Positions 1-7,950 of a DNA stretch of 64,000 bases are shown piece after piece. Position 1 is the first letter of the stretch, and every line of letters begins with the position of its first letter. The stretch spans positions 9,913-73,912 of the forward strand of contig CAYNWH010000003.1 of NCBI GenBank assembly GCA_964400885.1, read 5' to 3'. A program made the translations under genes and the position numbers. Under the pieces are notes generated by a model. That model did not search any database. It saw only the letters and a program-made list of their open reading frames with translations, and was not told the DNA's origin. This stretch comes from CAYNWH01 sp964400885. Its GTDB lineage: Bacteria > Patescibacteriota > Patescibacteriia > CAIXNZ01.

Positions 1-556
1 TTGGCTTGCCAAACTGATCATTAACCACTTTTAATTCCTTCTTATCCCTGGCTAATTGCAGCATTGTATTTACAAAATTCTTGCCATGCTGGCCATAAAG
101 CCAGGAAGTGCGAATTAAATAAAATTTATCAGTTATTAATTGTAAAGTTTTTTCCCCTAGCAATTTAGATTCGCCATAAAAATTAACTGACCCAAATTCC
201 TGAGAATTTTCAGCATAGCCAATTTTATTCTGGCCATCAAAAACATAATCAGTGGAAATATGCATTAAGATAGCGCCTATTTTTTTAGCTGCCTGAGCTA
301 GATACCCTACTGCTCTATTATTAACTGCCAAAGCTATGTCTTTATTTATTTCGCAATCATCAACCGCAGTATAAGCTGCGCAATTTATAATAAATTCCGG
401 CTGCAAAGCGCTAATTTTAGTTTTAACCTGATACTCATCAGTAATATCGATTTCTACTTTATCCCATAAAGTCAAACTAAAATTAGCTAAAACTTTAGCC
501 AAGTCCTGACCCAACATACCCTGAGCGCCTAAAATTAAAATCTTTTTTGTATTCAT
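1..556 (-). CDS. rmlD: dTDP-4-dehydrorhamnose reductase, partial (5' part)
   Basis: This NAD(P)H-dependent short-chain dehydrogenase performs the last step of dTDP-L-rhamnose synthesis in the cytoplasm. The gene runs off the left edge of the window, leaving about 185 N-terminal codons. From the ATG at 556 I read a Rossmann glycine motif GAQGMLG near residues 10-16, the family motif STDYVFDG at 101-108, and the catalytic YGESK with Tyr127 and Lys131. RTSWLYG follows at about 149-155. All are typical of RmlD. Other genes of the pathway lie at 3905-4909 (rmlB-like) and 7951-8403 (rmlC-like), on the same strand but not adjacent. The family call is firm; only the C-terminal substrate-binding part is unseen. 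Confidence 0.93.
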   Translation of the reverse strand, partial: MNTKKILILGAQGMLGQDLAKVLANFSLTLWDKVEIDITDEYQVKTKISALQPEFIINCAAYTAVDDCEINKDIALAVNNRAVGYLAQAAKKIGAILMHISTDYVFDGQNKIGYAENSQEFGSVNFYGESKLLGEKTLQLITDKFYLIRTSWLYGQHGKNFVNTMLQLARDKKELKVVNDQFGKP

Positions 557-598
557 ATTATTAATTTAACCTAAAAAAAACTTTTTCGCAAATTTAAA

Positions 599-628
599 AG
601 CCCTTTGTTCTTTCGCAAACAAAGGGCT
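599..628 (-). terminator. Rho-independent terminator of the 628-984 gene
   Basis: An 11-bp stem AGCCCTTTGTT / AACAAAGGGCT surrounds a short loop and overlaps the stop codon of the minus-strand gene at 628. On the minus strand it is followed by a T-rich stretch. Confidence 0.8.
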
Positions 629-984
629 TAATCAGATGGGTTATTATTCCAAAAATCTTCAAATTCTTCCCAAATAGAGCCTTCCATAATATTTTCCCAG
701 ATCTTGGTGTTAGGAAATTTTTCATTGGCCCTAAATGCAAATTCTTTAGCATTAGGAAAATCACGAATTTCAAAGTATAAACCAGCTAAAATGCCCCAGG
801 CAATAAAAATTTCTTTTTCAACCAGCTGCAAGAGCCAGACTTCAATTTCATGGAATAAAACCAGATTTTGCAAGGTTTTAAATTCTTTATAAACAGCCTC
901 AAATTCAGGCTCATTAAAATTAGAGTTTAATCTTTCTAATTTAATGGCCAATTGCTGCCTTTTAGCCTCATCAAAAATAGACAT
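628..984 (-). CDS. small conserved-looking protein, possible TPR-like helical repeat
   Basis: I do not recognise this 118-residue protein. It looks all-helical and acidic. The segment FIAWGILAGLYFEIRDFPNAKEF followed by ANEKFPNTKIWENI resembles one tetratricopeptide helix pair, so a protein-binding role is possible. The ATG at 984 is well supported: the minus strand reads AAAGGAGGTG six bases upstream, one of the few strong Shine-Dalgarno sites in the window. A 29-31 base palindrome lies just before that site. The gene stands alone with its own terminator and no obvious functional partner. Function unknown. Confidence 0.75.
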   Translation of the reverse strand: MSIFDEAKRQQLAIKLERLNSNFNEPEFEAVYKEFKTLQNLVLFHEIEVWLLQLVEKEIFIAWGILAGLYFEIRDFPNAKEFAFRANEKFPNTKIWENIMEGSIWEEFEDFWNNNPSD

Positions 985-1001
985 TTTTTCACCTCCTTTC
1001 G

Positions 1002-1034
1002 TCCACCGAAGCCTTGTGCGAAGGTGGACCTTTC
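1002..1034. repeat. palindrome of the CCGCC/GGCGG family (copy a)
   Basis: An outer stem GTCCACC / GGTGGAC encloses GAAGCCTTGTGCGAA. It lies directly upstream of the Shine-Dalgarno site of the 628-984 gene, so it would form a hairpin in that gene's leader. Related copies are at 32930-32958 and 48403-48431. Confidence 0.7.
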
Positions 1035-1088
1035 CCTTGTTTTATATCTAATAATAGCCAAAAACAATCAAGATGTCAAGAGAATATA

Positions 1089-1117
1089 TTGACTTTTTTC
1101 TCTAAATATGATATAAT
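1089..1117 (+). promoter_or_regulatory. sigma-70 type promoter for the 1153 gene
   Basis: TTGACT at 1089-1094 and TATAAT at 1112-1117 are separated by exactly 17 bases. ATGA immediately before the -10 gives a TGn extended -10. The start codon is at 1153. Confidence 0.75.
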
Positions 1118-1152
1118 TATAACATAAATCTTAAATTATTAACTCTAAAATT

Positions 1153-1734
1153 ATGCCAGGTATAGAAACAATTAATCCTCAAAATCCAGAAGAAAGACGT
1201 AAAATGCTGGAAACTTTTAGGCCTGATGCTGAAGATACAGAAGATAAGATGACTGATGAAGAAATGCCTTTAGAAAAATTAGAAGTCACCTCATTAGCCG
1301 AAGGCGCAGCTGAAGGCCAGGAAGAAATTGAAAAAGGGCTGGCCAAATTTGCTAATTGGGAAGAAAAAATACCGCATGCTGACCCAGAAAAATTAAAACA
1401 ATTCATTGAATTTTGCGAAAGAGGTGAAAGAAATGATCCATTAGTGCAAAAATATCCTGAATTTAGAAATAAATATAAAGAAATAAGAAGCCAAGCATTA
1501 GCCCAGCTAGAAACAACTGGTTTACATATAATTTCTCAAAACATTAATAAAGCTAAAAAGGAAACTCCGCAAGCCAGAGCTGAAGACATTGAAACAGCAA
1601 TTCGTGATCTAGATGTCGCTATTGAAACATGGCAGGAAAAAGCTGCTAGTCCCAAAACTTTATTAGCCAAGAAAGAACGATTACAAAGACTTATTTCAGA
1701 TGCGAGAGAGATGAGAGACGCTCAAATGCACTAA
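1153..1734 (+). CDS. hypothetical acidic helical protein
   Basis: I do not recognise this 193-residue protein. It has no signal peptide or membrane segment. The first 60 residues are strongly acidic and probably disordered (runs such as DAEDTEDKMTDEEM). The rest alternates charged and hydrophobic residues in a pattern suggesting long helices or coiled coil (about 100-190). It has its own promoter at 1089-1117 and a strong shared terminator, so it is a single-gene unit. It could be a cytoplasmic partner protein restricted to this lineage, but nothing in the sequence indicates an activity. Confidence 0.75.
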   Translation: MPGIETINPQNPEERRKMLETFRPDAEDTEDKMTDEEMPLEKLEVTSLAEGAAEGQEEIEKGLAKFANWEEKIPHADPEKLKQFIEFCERGERNDPLVQKYPEFRNKYKEIRSQALAQLETTGLHIISQNINKAKKETPQARAEDIETAIRDLDVAIETWQEKAASPKTLLAKKERLQRLISDAREMRDAQMH

Positions 1735-1747
1735 ATTTTTATATGGC

Positions 1748-1780
1748 AAAGGCCGCCCCCGCTAAGCGGGGGCGGCCTTT
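1748..1780. terminator. bidirectional terminator between 1153 (+) and 1802 (-) genes
   Basis: A perfect 15-bp GC-rich stem AAAGGCCGCCCCCGC / GCGGGGGCGGCCTTT has a TAA loop and T-rich flanks on both strands. Confidence 0.92.
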
Positions 1781-1801
1781 TATTTTACAATAATTTTTCT
1801 T

Positions 1802-2230
1802 CTATTTTTTTAAAAGTTTTTTATGCTGATAATTCAAATAAATCAACCAGATAGCAATGATTACGCCGATTGAATCAACCAAAATATCAGTATAAGCGCC
1901 GGTGCGACCGGCAACAAAGGATTGATGATATTCATCAGAGACAGCATACAAAACCGTAAAAATAAAAGTCCAAAATAAATTCCAATTAATATGCCTTTTT
2001 TCAGTTTGCCCCAAAATTCTAAATATTAAAAAAGCAAAAACACCAAATTCAAAAATATGAGCAAACTTACGCAGTATAAGTTCCCAAACATCAGCAACTA
2101 TAAAAAAATTTAAAGGTTTTGAGGATAAATAATAGATGGCACCAGCCCAAAAAATGACCAAAAACCATTTTTCCAGCTTTTGAAAAATTTTATTATTTAA
2201 AATTTTTATAATTTTATTTTTTATAACCAT
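1802..2230 (-). CDS. VanZ-family membrane protein
   Basis: This small integral membrane protein belongs to the VanZ-like family. Its members include the teicoplanin-resistance accessory protein, but the biochemical role is generally unknown. In 142 residues I see about four hydrophobic segments (25-40, 68-82, 95-112, 122-135). The family signature is RKFAHIFEFGVFAF followed by SDEYHQSFVAGRTG, then DILVDSIG, with conserved His, Glu and Asp residues at the membrane face. Length is normal for single-domain VanZ proteins. It ends at the shared terminator and faces away from the radical SAM gene. Antibiotic resistance should not be inferred from the family name. Confidence 0.85.
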   Translation of the reverse strand: MVIKNKIIKILNNKIFQKLEKWFLVIFWAGAIYYLSSKPLNFFIVADVWELILRKFAHIFEFGVFAFLIFRILGQTEKRHINWNLFWTFIFTVLYAVSDEYHQSFVAGRTGAYTDILVDSIGVIIAIWLIYLNYQHKKLLKK

Positions 2231-2302
2231 AATAATTCCTAAAAAATATTTTTTTCAAAAAATGTCAATTCCCACGACATTTATAATTAAAGGAAAGGGA
2301 TA

Positions 2303-2331
2303 TTGACACCCTTAATGTTATAACCTATTAT
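2303..2331 (+). promoter_or_regulatory. promoter of the radical SAM gene
   Basis: Consensus TTGACA at 2303-2308, a 17-base spacer and TATTAT at 2326-2331. The predicted leader before the ATG at 2407 is about 70 nucleotides. Confidence 0.75.
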
Positions 2332-2406
2332 TTGATTAAGACAACTCAGTATTAAGGTCTTAAATTTAGCCTTATTATAGCATTTTTTATTAATTAATTA
2401 AAACTT

Positions 2407-3855
2407 ATGCTGTCATTAAAAACTAGGTTTTTTGATACTGATTACTTGAAAAATAAACTACTCATTACAGCAACAAAACCATTTTTTATTAAAGCGCTTT
2501 CCGGTCAGGAAAAAGACTTAAAAATGTTAGCTAAAATAGGCAAAGCCACCACGACCAGCATTACTCAAGAATTTTTCAAATGGCTTGATCAAGCGATTGA
2601 CAACAAAGAAGCATTAGCCCAATTATTCTTGAATATTGGCCGCGACATTAATAGCAGCTGCAAGAAAAAACTAGTTGAGAATTTAATTTTTAACCAGTTT
2701 GTTCAAGGTTCACAAAAAAGAGAAGAACTGATGAGATCAGGCACTTATGCGCCTCAATTGCTAGTTATTAGCCCGACCATGCGCTGCAACTTAACTTGTA
2801 CTGGCTGTTATGCCGGCAAATATCAGAAAAGCGATGATTTACCAGAAGAAACTATAGACGACATTTTAAAACAAGCTAAAGAACTGGGTGTTTATTTTAT
2901 TGTAGTTTCTGGCGGTGAACCTTATTTAAAAAAAGAAATGTGGTTTAGGCTTTGGGAAAAATACAATGACATGTACTTTTTAACTTTTACTAATGGTACT
3001 TTTATTGATGAAGAAACCGCCAAAAAATTAGGCGAATTAGGCAATATTATTCCTGCTATTAGCGTGGAAGGCTTTGAGGCTGAAACAGATCAGCGCCGTG
3101 GCGCTGGTGTTCATCAAAAGATTTTAAAAGCCATGGCTAATTTAAAAAAAGAAGGTGTGCTTTTTGGCTTTAGTGCCACAGCAACGAAACATAATTGGGA
3201 AACAATTTCCAGCGACGAATTCGCGGAGTATTATCTTGATAAAGGTATTAAATTCGGCTGGTATTTTCTTTTTATGCCAGTTGGCAAAGACCCTGATTTG
3301 GATTTAATGGCGACGCCTCAACAAAGATATGAATTGGGAAAACGTGTTAAAAAATTAAGAGCTAAATATCCTTTTTTTGCTGCTGATTTCTGGAATGACG
3401 GACCAGCCGTTGGCGGCTGCATGGCAGGCAGACTATATATGCATATCCTTTATAATGGCAATGTTGAACCTTGCGTTTTTACTCACTTTGCCATTGATAA
3501 TGTTAGAGAAAAAAGTTTAAAAGATATTTTTAGCTCTGATTTCTTCAAATTTTTCCGCAAAAAACATCCCTATAATGACAGTAAAAATCTTTTAATGCCC
3601 TGCTCTATTATTGATAACCCGGAGATTTTAAGGGAAGCCGTGGAAAAATTTGGTGCTTTTTCTTCTCACCAGGATTCAGAATCCATTGTGGTTGATCCGA
3701 GTGTCATTGAATTTGTAAATGATTATGCCAAAGAGCTCAAAGAAATCACTGAACCGATTTGGGAAAAAGAATATTTAAATAATCCAGAAAGCATGTGGCA
3801 TAAAGATGGCGAACTTTACCAGAAAACCTTTATCAAAGATAAAGAAAATATTTAA
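2407..3855 (+). CDS. radical SAM protein with SPASM-like C-terminus
   Basis: This protein should bind a [4Fe-4S] cluster and cleave S-adenosylmethionine to make a radical; the substrate is unknown. The cluster motif CNLTCTGC gives Cys127, Cys131 and Cys134. It is followed by VVSGGEPYL, the SAM-binding GGE motif. About 115 residues of helical sequence precede the radical SAM core, an unusual N-terminal extension. After the barrel, GGCMAGRLYMHILYNGNVEPCVF and MPCSIID look like a SPASM-type auxiliary cluster region. At 482 residues it is longer than simple PqqE-like enzymes. It is a single-gene unit with its own promoter, and no peptide substrate gene is visible nearby. Peptide or protein maturation is one possibility among several. 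Confidence 0.88.
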   Translation: MLSLKTRFFDTDYLKNKLLITATKPFFIKALSGQEKDLKMLAKIGKATTTSITQEFFKWLDQAIDNKEALAQLFLNIGRDINSSCKKKLVENLIFNQFVQGSQKREELMRSGTYAPQLLVISPTMRCNLTCTGCYAGKYQKSDDLPEETIDDILKQAKELGVYFIVVSGGEPYLKKEMWFRLWEKYNDMYFLTFTNGTFIDEETAKKLGELGNIIPAISVEGFEAETDQRRGAGVHQKILKAMANLKKEGVLFGFSATATKHNWETISSDEFAEYYLDKGIKFGWYFLFMPVGKDPDLDLMATPQQRYELGKRVKKLRAKYPFFAADFWNDGPAVGGCMAGRLYMHILYNGNVEPCVFTHFAIDNVREKSLKDIFSSDFFKFFRKKHPYNDSKNLLMPCSIIDNPEILREAVEKFGAFSSHQDSESIVVDPSVIEFVNDYAKELKEITEPIWEKEYLNNPESMWHKDGELYQKTFIKDKENI

Positions 3856-3864
3856 GCAAATAAA

Positions 3865-3892
3865 AAAGGGCTGCAATAGCAGTCTCTTTTTT
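3865..3892 (+). terminator. probable terminator of the radical SAM gene
   Basis: A short stem GGCTGC / GCAGTC (one G-U pair) with an AATA loop is followed by CTCTTTTTTATTTTTTT. Confidence 0.65.
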
Positions 3893-3904
3893 ATTTTTTT
3901 ATCT

Positions 3905-4909
3905 TTATATTTTTTGATAATTCTCTGCATATCCCTTACCTAAAAGAGGCCGCCACCATTTTTCATTATTTATATACCAATCAATCACCTCATCAATCCC
4001 TTTTTCAAATTCAATTTCCGGCCGCCAACCCAATTCTGTTCTAATTTTTGTAGTATCTAAAAGGTAACGGCGGTCATGCCCAGGTCGATCTTCAACATAA
4101 ACTTTCAAGGTTTCCGGCTTATTCAAACGCTTTAATACTGTTTGTGCAATTTCCTCAATACTTTTTTCAATGCCACTGCCTATATTATAAGCTTCGCCTA
4201 CTTTTCCTTTTTTAAGAATTAAATCAATAGCCTTACAATGGTCTAACGTATGTAACCATTCCCGTCTATTTTGGCTACTTTTAAATAAAGGCAATTCCTG
4301 ATTCTGCAAAGCATTGGTCACAAATCGAGGAATAATTTTCTCAGGAAATTGATATGGCCCATAATTGTTAGCGCAATGGCTGATTGTCACTGGAAGCTTA
4401 AAGGTATGGAAATAAGCCATAACTTCATGATTAGCTCCAGCCTTAGAAGCATTATAAGGAGTTTTAGGCAGATAAGGATCGCTCTCTTTAAAAGCTCGCT
4501 TTTCATCTAATGCCAAATCGCCAAAAACCTCGCAAGTAGAAATATGATGGAAACGATCAATCCCAGTATCTTTAGCTGCTTCCAAAAGCATTTGAGCACC
4601 CAAAACATTAGTTTTTACGAATATATCGGGTTCTATCATAGCTCGGCCATTGTGCGATTCAGCTGCAAAATTAACAATAACATTAATTTTCTCTTCTTTA
4701 AGTAATTTTTTATTATTTTCTAAATCGCCGATATCGCCTTTAATAAATTTATAATTCGGATTTTTTTCAATATCTTTTAAATTCTCCAAATTACCTGCAT
4801 AAGTTAAAAGATCCAAATTAATAATTTGGTCATTTGGATAGCTCTTTAACCAATAATGTATAAAATTCGAGCCAATAAACCCGGCTCCGCCGGTAATTAA
4901 TAATTTCAT
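3905..4909 (-). CDS. rmlB: dTDP-glucose 4,6-dehydratase family protein
   Basis: An extended short-chain dehydrogenase that would convert dTDP-glucose to dTDP-4-keto-6-deoxyglucose with bound NAD. The Rossmann motif GGAGFIGS is at residues 7-14, the catalytic YNASK at Tyr152 and Lys156, and NNYGPYQFPEK is the family nucleotide-sugar motif. Length (334) fits RmlB. Two active-site motifs deviate. The usual T-D-E triad is T125-C126-E127 (STCEVFG), and ESHVDRS is replaced by ESHNGRA. I recall TCEVYG-type sequences among annotated homologues, so it may be a subfamily rather than a dead enzyme. The ATG at 4909 has no clear Shine-Dalgarno site. rmlD- and rmlC-like genes nearby support rhamnose synthesis; a closely related deoxysugar is possible. 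Confidence 0.85.
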   Translation of the reverse strand: MKLLITGGAGFIGSNFIHYWLKSYPNDQIINLDLLTYAGNLENLKDIEKNPNYKFIKGDIGDLENNKKLLKEEKINVIVNFAAESHNGRAMIEPDIFVKTNVLGAQMLLEAAKDTGIDRFHHISTCEVFGDLALDEKRAFKESDPYLPKTPYNASKAGANHEVMAYFHTFKLPVTISHCANNYGPYQFPEKIIPRFVTNALQNQELPLFKSSQNRREWLHTLDHCKAIDLILKKGKVGEAYNIGSGIEKSIEEIAQTVLKRLNKPETLKVYVEDRPGHDRRYLLDTTKIRTELGWRPEIEFEKGIDEVIDWYINNEKWWRPLLGKGYAENYQKI

Positions 4910-4961
4910 AAAATTATGTTAAGATATATATAGGTTAACATTCTAATCTTAAAATTTCAAG

Positions 4962-5438
4962 ATGAAAATATTTACTTTAAAAGGCTTTAGTTTTGGTCTT
5001 ACTTCAGGCGTTATTACTACTTTAGGCCTCTTAGTAGGCTTAAATGCCAGCACGCATTCTCGTTTTGTGGTTATCGGCGGCATTATTGCCATTGCTATTG
5101 CTGATGCATTTTCTGATGCTTTAGGCATGCACATTTCTGTGGAATCAGAAAATAAATATGAACCCAAGCAAATATGGGCAGCGACTATTGCCACTTTTGG
5201 GGCTAAATTCATTGTGGCCCTGACTTTTGGCATACCTCTCATTTTTTTTCAAACTACAGAAGCGATTATAATCGATATTATTTGGGGTCTAATGCTGCTG
5301 ACTCTCTACTCATATTCTTTAGCTAAAAGAGAAAAAATAAAACCTTATAAAGTTATTGGCGAACATGTGGTAATTGCTATACTAGTGATAATCATTACCC
5401 AGCTAGTCGGCCAATGGATCAATAAAATTTTTATATAA
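4962..5438 (+). CDS. VIT/CCC1-like membrane protein
   Basis: This 158-residue membrane protein resembles the VIT1/CCC1 family, whose members move iron or manganese out of the cytoplasm. The first helix GLTSGVITTLGLLVGLNA and the second segment AIADAFSDALGMHISVESE match the family pattern of a glycine-rich helix followed by an acidic helix. Further hydrophobic segments lie at about 75-95, 100-120 and 133-152. It lacks most of the cytoplasmic metal-binding domain of plant VIT1, so it is a minimal version. It stands alone between a divergent rmlB-like gene and a shared terminator. Metal specificity cannot be read from the sequence. Confidence 0.75.
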   Translation: MKIFTLKGFSFGLTSGVITTLGLLVGLNASTHSRFVVIGGIIAIAIADAFSDALGMHISVESENKYEPKQIWAATIATFGAKFIVALTFGIPLIFFQTTEAIIIDIIWGLMLLTLYSYSLAKREKIKPYKVIGEHVVIAILVIIITQLVGQWINKIFI

Positions 5439-5439
5439 A

Positions 5440-5474
5440 AAAAGACCCAGCCCTTCGTGAAGGGCTGGGTCTTT
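5440..5474. terminator. bidirectional terminator
   Basis: A perfect stem AAAGACCCAGCCCT / AGGGCTGGGTCTTT with a TCGTGA-type loop and T-runs on both strands. It serves the VIT-like gene (+) and the 5477 gene (-). Confidence 0.93.
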
Positions 5475-5476
5475 TT

Positions 5477-5932
5477 TTATTTGATTAAACTTAAATCCCC
5501 ATTAATCACGATTGGCTGTATGCCTTTAATTTCTTCATAATAACTTATCTCTTCAGGAATGGGATTGTACAAATAAATTGGTTTACCCAGCCAAAAAGCC
5601 AAACCAATTTCCAGCAAGGTATTGCCGCCGATATAGTTAGCTACATTATTTTTATCATAATTTAAAACTAAAATACAATCTGCTTTACTAACTTTATCAA
5701 AATGCCATTTAATAGCCTCGGATTTACGAGTCCAAACCCAGTCATCATTTTCACCGCGTTCAACCATTTCTTTTCTAATGCGATAATATTCTTCAACTGG
5801 TATCATCTTTCCTGTCTGATTAGGCACCTCATGCGGCGGAGTTAAAACTTCATGACCTAAATCCTCCAATTGTTTTTTAACCTCAACAATTTGCGGCCAG
5901 AACTTAATTGATGAACAAATAGTGATTATCAT
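5477..5932 (-). CDS. nucleoside 2-deoxyribosyltransferase-like protein
   Basis: A 151-residue protein resembling the nucleoside 2-deoxyribosyltransferase superfamily, which acts on N-glycosidic bonds of deoxynucleosides or nucleoside monophosphates. The N-terminus MIITICSSIKFWPQI matches the family's first strand and nucleotide-binding loop. SKADCILVLNYDK followed by YIGGNTLLEIGLAFWLGKPIYLYNP is the characteristic core, with an acidic catalytic Glu in the GGNTLLEIG segment. It is the last gene of a minus-strand run from 7930 to 5477. The neighbouring RdgB (7370) also handles nucleotides, which supports a nucleotide salvage or house-cleaning role without proving one. Confidence 0.75.
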   Translation of the reverse strand: MIITICSSIKFWPQIVEVKKQLEDLGHEVLTPPHEVPNQTGKMIPVEEYYRIRKEMVERGENDDWVWTRKSEAIKWHFDKVSKADCILVLNYDKNNVANYIGGNTLLEIGLAFWLGKPIYLYNPIPEEISYYEEIKGIQPIVINGDLSLIK

Positions 5933-5935
5933 ATT

Positions 5936-6454
5936 CTATCTATACTCAATTAAATCTTTATTATCCCTTAAAGTTTTATTTTCTAACTTTTCATTAGGAT
6001 CAGGATAACCAGTTAAAAGTAGACAAATCGGCATTAATTTATCAGGGATATTAAATATGCGTTTGACATTTTGTTCTTTTATCTGATCATCGGCTTTATA
6101 AGCTGATAAATAAACGCTGCCTAAGCCCAAATCATGGATAGCCATCATTATATTAGCGCTAGCTAAAACTCCGTCTTCAATAAATCTTGAAGACGATTTT
6201 TCTTTATCAACGCAGACGACTAAAATAAAATCGCAAGTTATAATTGCTTCCTTATTTTCATCATGATCAATTTTAGCATAAGCCTGTTTCATAGCCTGAT
6301 CTTTAATGATATAAAACTGCCAAGGCTGGCAATTCATTGATGAAGGCGCGTATTTACCAGCTTCTATCATTTTGGTAATCATTACATCAGGCACTTTTTG
6401 CACTGTAAAACGGCGTCTTGATCTTCTGTTTTTTATACATTCTAATGTTTCCAT
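5936..6454 (-). CDS. nitroreductase-family FMN oxidoreductase
   Basis: This is a flavin-dependent oxidoreductase of the nitroreductase superfamily; the physiological substrate is unknown. The opening METLECIKNRRSRRRF is the standard FMN phosphate-binding start. APSSMNCQPWQFYII is the conserved flavin-contact segment. GLGSVYLSAYK and ICLLLTGYP complete the fold. I chose the ATG at 6454 because the longer frame begins with a TTG at 6469 that would overlap the upstream gene, whereas 6454 leaves a 4-base gap and matches the family start. It probably shares a transcript with arfB upstream. Length (about 172) is typical. Confidence 0.88.
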   Translation of the reverse strand: METLECIKNRRSRRRFTVQKVPDVMITKMIEAGKYAPSSMNCQPWQFYIIKDQAMKQAYAKIDHDENKEAIITCDFILVVCVDKEKSSSRFIEDGVLASANIMMAIHDLGLGSVYLSAYKADDQIKEQNVKRIFNIPDKLMPICLLLTGYPDPNEKLENKTLRDNKDLIEYR

Positions 6455-6458
6455 AAAT

Positions 6459-6857
6459 TTAATATTCAATTTTACGTCTTAATTTCTTTTTTTCAGAAAT
6501 TTTCTTTTTAAACTGGATTCTTTTTTCTTTGGCTGCTCGGCTGGGCCTGGTGGGAATTCTTTGTTTTTCCGGAGCTAAAGCTTGGTTAATTAAGTGGTTT
6601 AATTTGGCGATTACAGCTTCTTTATTTTGGGCTTGGGAACGTTCACTTTGCGACCAGAGCATAAAATCACCTTTTTCTGTTATCCTATTATACAATTTAT
6701 GCAAAATTTTATATTTTTCCTCTGGGGTTAAAATTTGCGAATTATAAACATCCCAGCGCAAAGTGGCTTTAGTCTCAACTTTATTAACATTCTGGCCACC
6801 TTTTCCCCCGCTTCTAGAAAAAGTGATATTCAATTCTCTTGCTGGAATTCTAATCAT
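6459..6857 (-). CDS. arfB: ArfB/YaeJ-type peptidyl-tRNA hydrolase, ribosome rescue
   Basis: It releases nascent chains from stalled ribosomes by hydrolysing peptidyl-tRNA. It acts without a stop codon, as a back-up to trans-translation. The catalytic loop SGGKGGQNVNKV contains the universal GGQ motif at about residues 18-20. The C-terminus (about 100-132) is a lysine/arginine-rich tail ending KKLRRKIEY, which in this family inserts into the empty mRNA channel. At 132 residues it lacks the codon-recognition domains of RF1 and RF2, as expected for ArfB. The same window encodes tmRNA and SmpB at 44.7-45.6 kb, so this cell has two rescue routes. Translation is probably coupled to the nitroreductase gene downstream. 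Confidence 0.92.
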   Translation of the reverse strand: MIRIPARELNITFSRSGGKGGQNVNKVETKATLRWDVYNSQILTPEEKYKILHKLYNRITEKGDFMLWSQSERSQAQNKEAVIAKLNHLINQALAPEKQRIPTRPSRAAKEKRIQFKKKISEKKKLRRKIEY

Positions 6858-6919
6858 TTATTTATAAAATTAAATAATTCCGATCTCTAATGACTAATCA
6901 CCAATCACTAATAACAAGA

Positions 6920-7339
6920 TTATTTTATTTGAGCACTAATTTTCGCGGCAATTTCTTCTGCCTCGCTTGCTTTATAGCTTTTACCTGGCCAATGTTCTAA
7001 GCCGTCATCTGGCGTTCTCGGCACTATATGCCAGTGCAAATGAGGCACAATCTGGCCAGCAATACGTCCATTGTTTAATTCTAAATTAAATGAATCATAT
7101 TCTTCAAACGCAGCTATAATAGCTTGGGCAATTTTTTTTGTTGCCACAATCATGGCTTGTAAAGTCGCATCATCTGCCTCAAGCATATCTCGTGAATGCT
7201 TTTTCGGAATAACTAATGTATGTCCAGGATTAACAGGATGAACATCTAAAATACCAATCACGTTTTCATCCTCGTAAACTTTATTAGCCGGCACTTCGCC
7301 AGCGATTATTTGGCAAAATAAACAATCTCCATTAGGCAT
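6920..7339 (-). CDS. HIT (histidine triad) family hydrolase
   Basis: A small nucleotide hydrolase or transferase, probably acting on nucleoside phosphoramidates or dinucleoside polyphosphates. The N-terminus CLFCQIIAGEVPANKVYEDE is the typical HINT/HIT start, with a Cys pair that may bind zinc. HLHWHIVPR near residues 108-116 is the histidine triad, with the middle His as nucleophile. The length of 139 matches the family. It lies in a minus-strand run with rdgB upstream and arfB downstream; 62 bases of spacer separate it from arfB. The exact substrate cannot be assigned. Confidence 0.93.
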   Translation of the reverse strand: MPNGDCLFCQIIAGEVPANKVYEDENVIGILDVHPVNPGHTLVIPKKHSRDMLEADDATLQAMIVATKKIAQAIIAAFEEYDSFNLELNNGRIAGQIVPHLHWHIVPRTPDDGLEHWPGKSYKASEAEEIAAKISAQIK

Positions 7340-7369
7340 AATTTTTTATTAATAGTTAAAGATCATTAA

Positions 7370-7930
7370 TTATTTTAATTTTAAATATTCAGCTAATTTG
7401 CGAGCAGCTTCGCCTCGATGCGAAATCGCATTTTTTTCTTCCAAAGTCATTTGTACAACAGCTTTACCAGTTCCATCAGGTACAAATATATGGGTATAAG
7501 GCATGGCCTCAATATCTGGCTCAATTACCTCTTTAAGAATTTTCCCAGATATTTCGCCAATAAATAATATCGGTTTTTGTCCAGGCTGACAATAGGCAAT
7601 AACGCTTTTAAAATAGGCAGTCCTATCTTTATCTTTAAGTAATCTGAAAATTCCTTCAAAGCCAATGCCATTAATAACAAATTTTGGCAGAGCGCCTGGA
7701 AAATTATTATAAGATTTAAAAAAGATACCTGTATCCTCAACAATTAAAGGCTTGCCTAATTTATCAGCTAAAATTTTAGCTGCTTTCTTACTAACTTCTT
7801 CCAGCGAATCTTCTTTAGCTTCAGAATATTCATGATCAAAATGTTCAAGTTCAATATCGTATTTCTTCAAAATATCGTTTATTTCCTTAAACTTATATTT
7901 ATTAGTAGTAACAAATATTAATTTATCCAT
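7370..7930 (-). CDS. rdgB: non-canonical purine NTP pyrophosphatase (RdgB/Ham1)
   Basis: It hydrolyses dITP, ITP and XTP to monophosphates, keeping deaminated purines out of DNA and RNA. The N-terminal FVTTNKYKFKEI is the conserved start. VEDTGIFF carries the metal-binding Glu-Asp, and SHRGEAARKL contains the base-recognition SHR motif near the C-terminus. The length of 186 is close to the family norm of about 195. It shares the strand with the HIT gene downstream (30-base spacer) and the rmlC-like gene upstream (20-base spacer), so an operon is likely. Confidence 0.92.
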   Translation of the reverse strand: MDKLIFVTTNKYKFKEINDILKKYDIELEHFDHEYSEAKEDSLEEVSKKAAKILADKLGKPLIVEDTGIFFKSYNNFPGALPKFVINGIGFEGIFRLLKDKDRTAYFKSVIAYCQPGQKPILFIGEISGKILKEVIEPDIEAMPYTHIFVPDGTGKAVVQMTLEEKNAISHRGEAARKLAEYLKLK

Positions 7931-7950
7931 AATTATTAAATGCTATGATT

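Noticed and set aside
1802..2230. Glycopeptide-resistance gene
   Set aside because: VanZ-like proteins are widespread without resistance roles; no van cluster is present.
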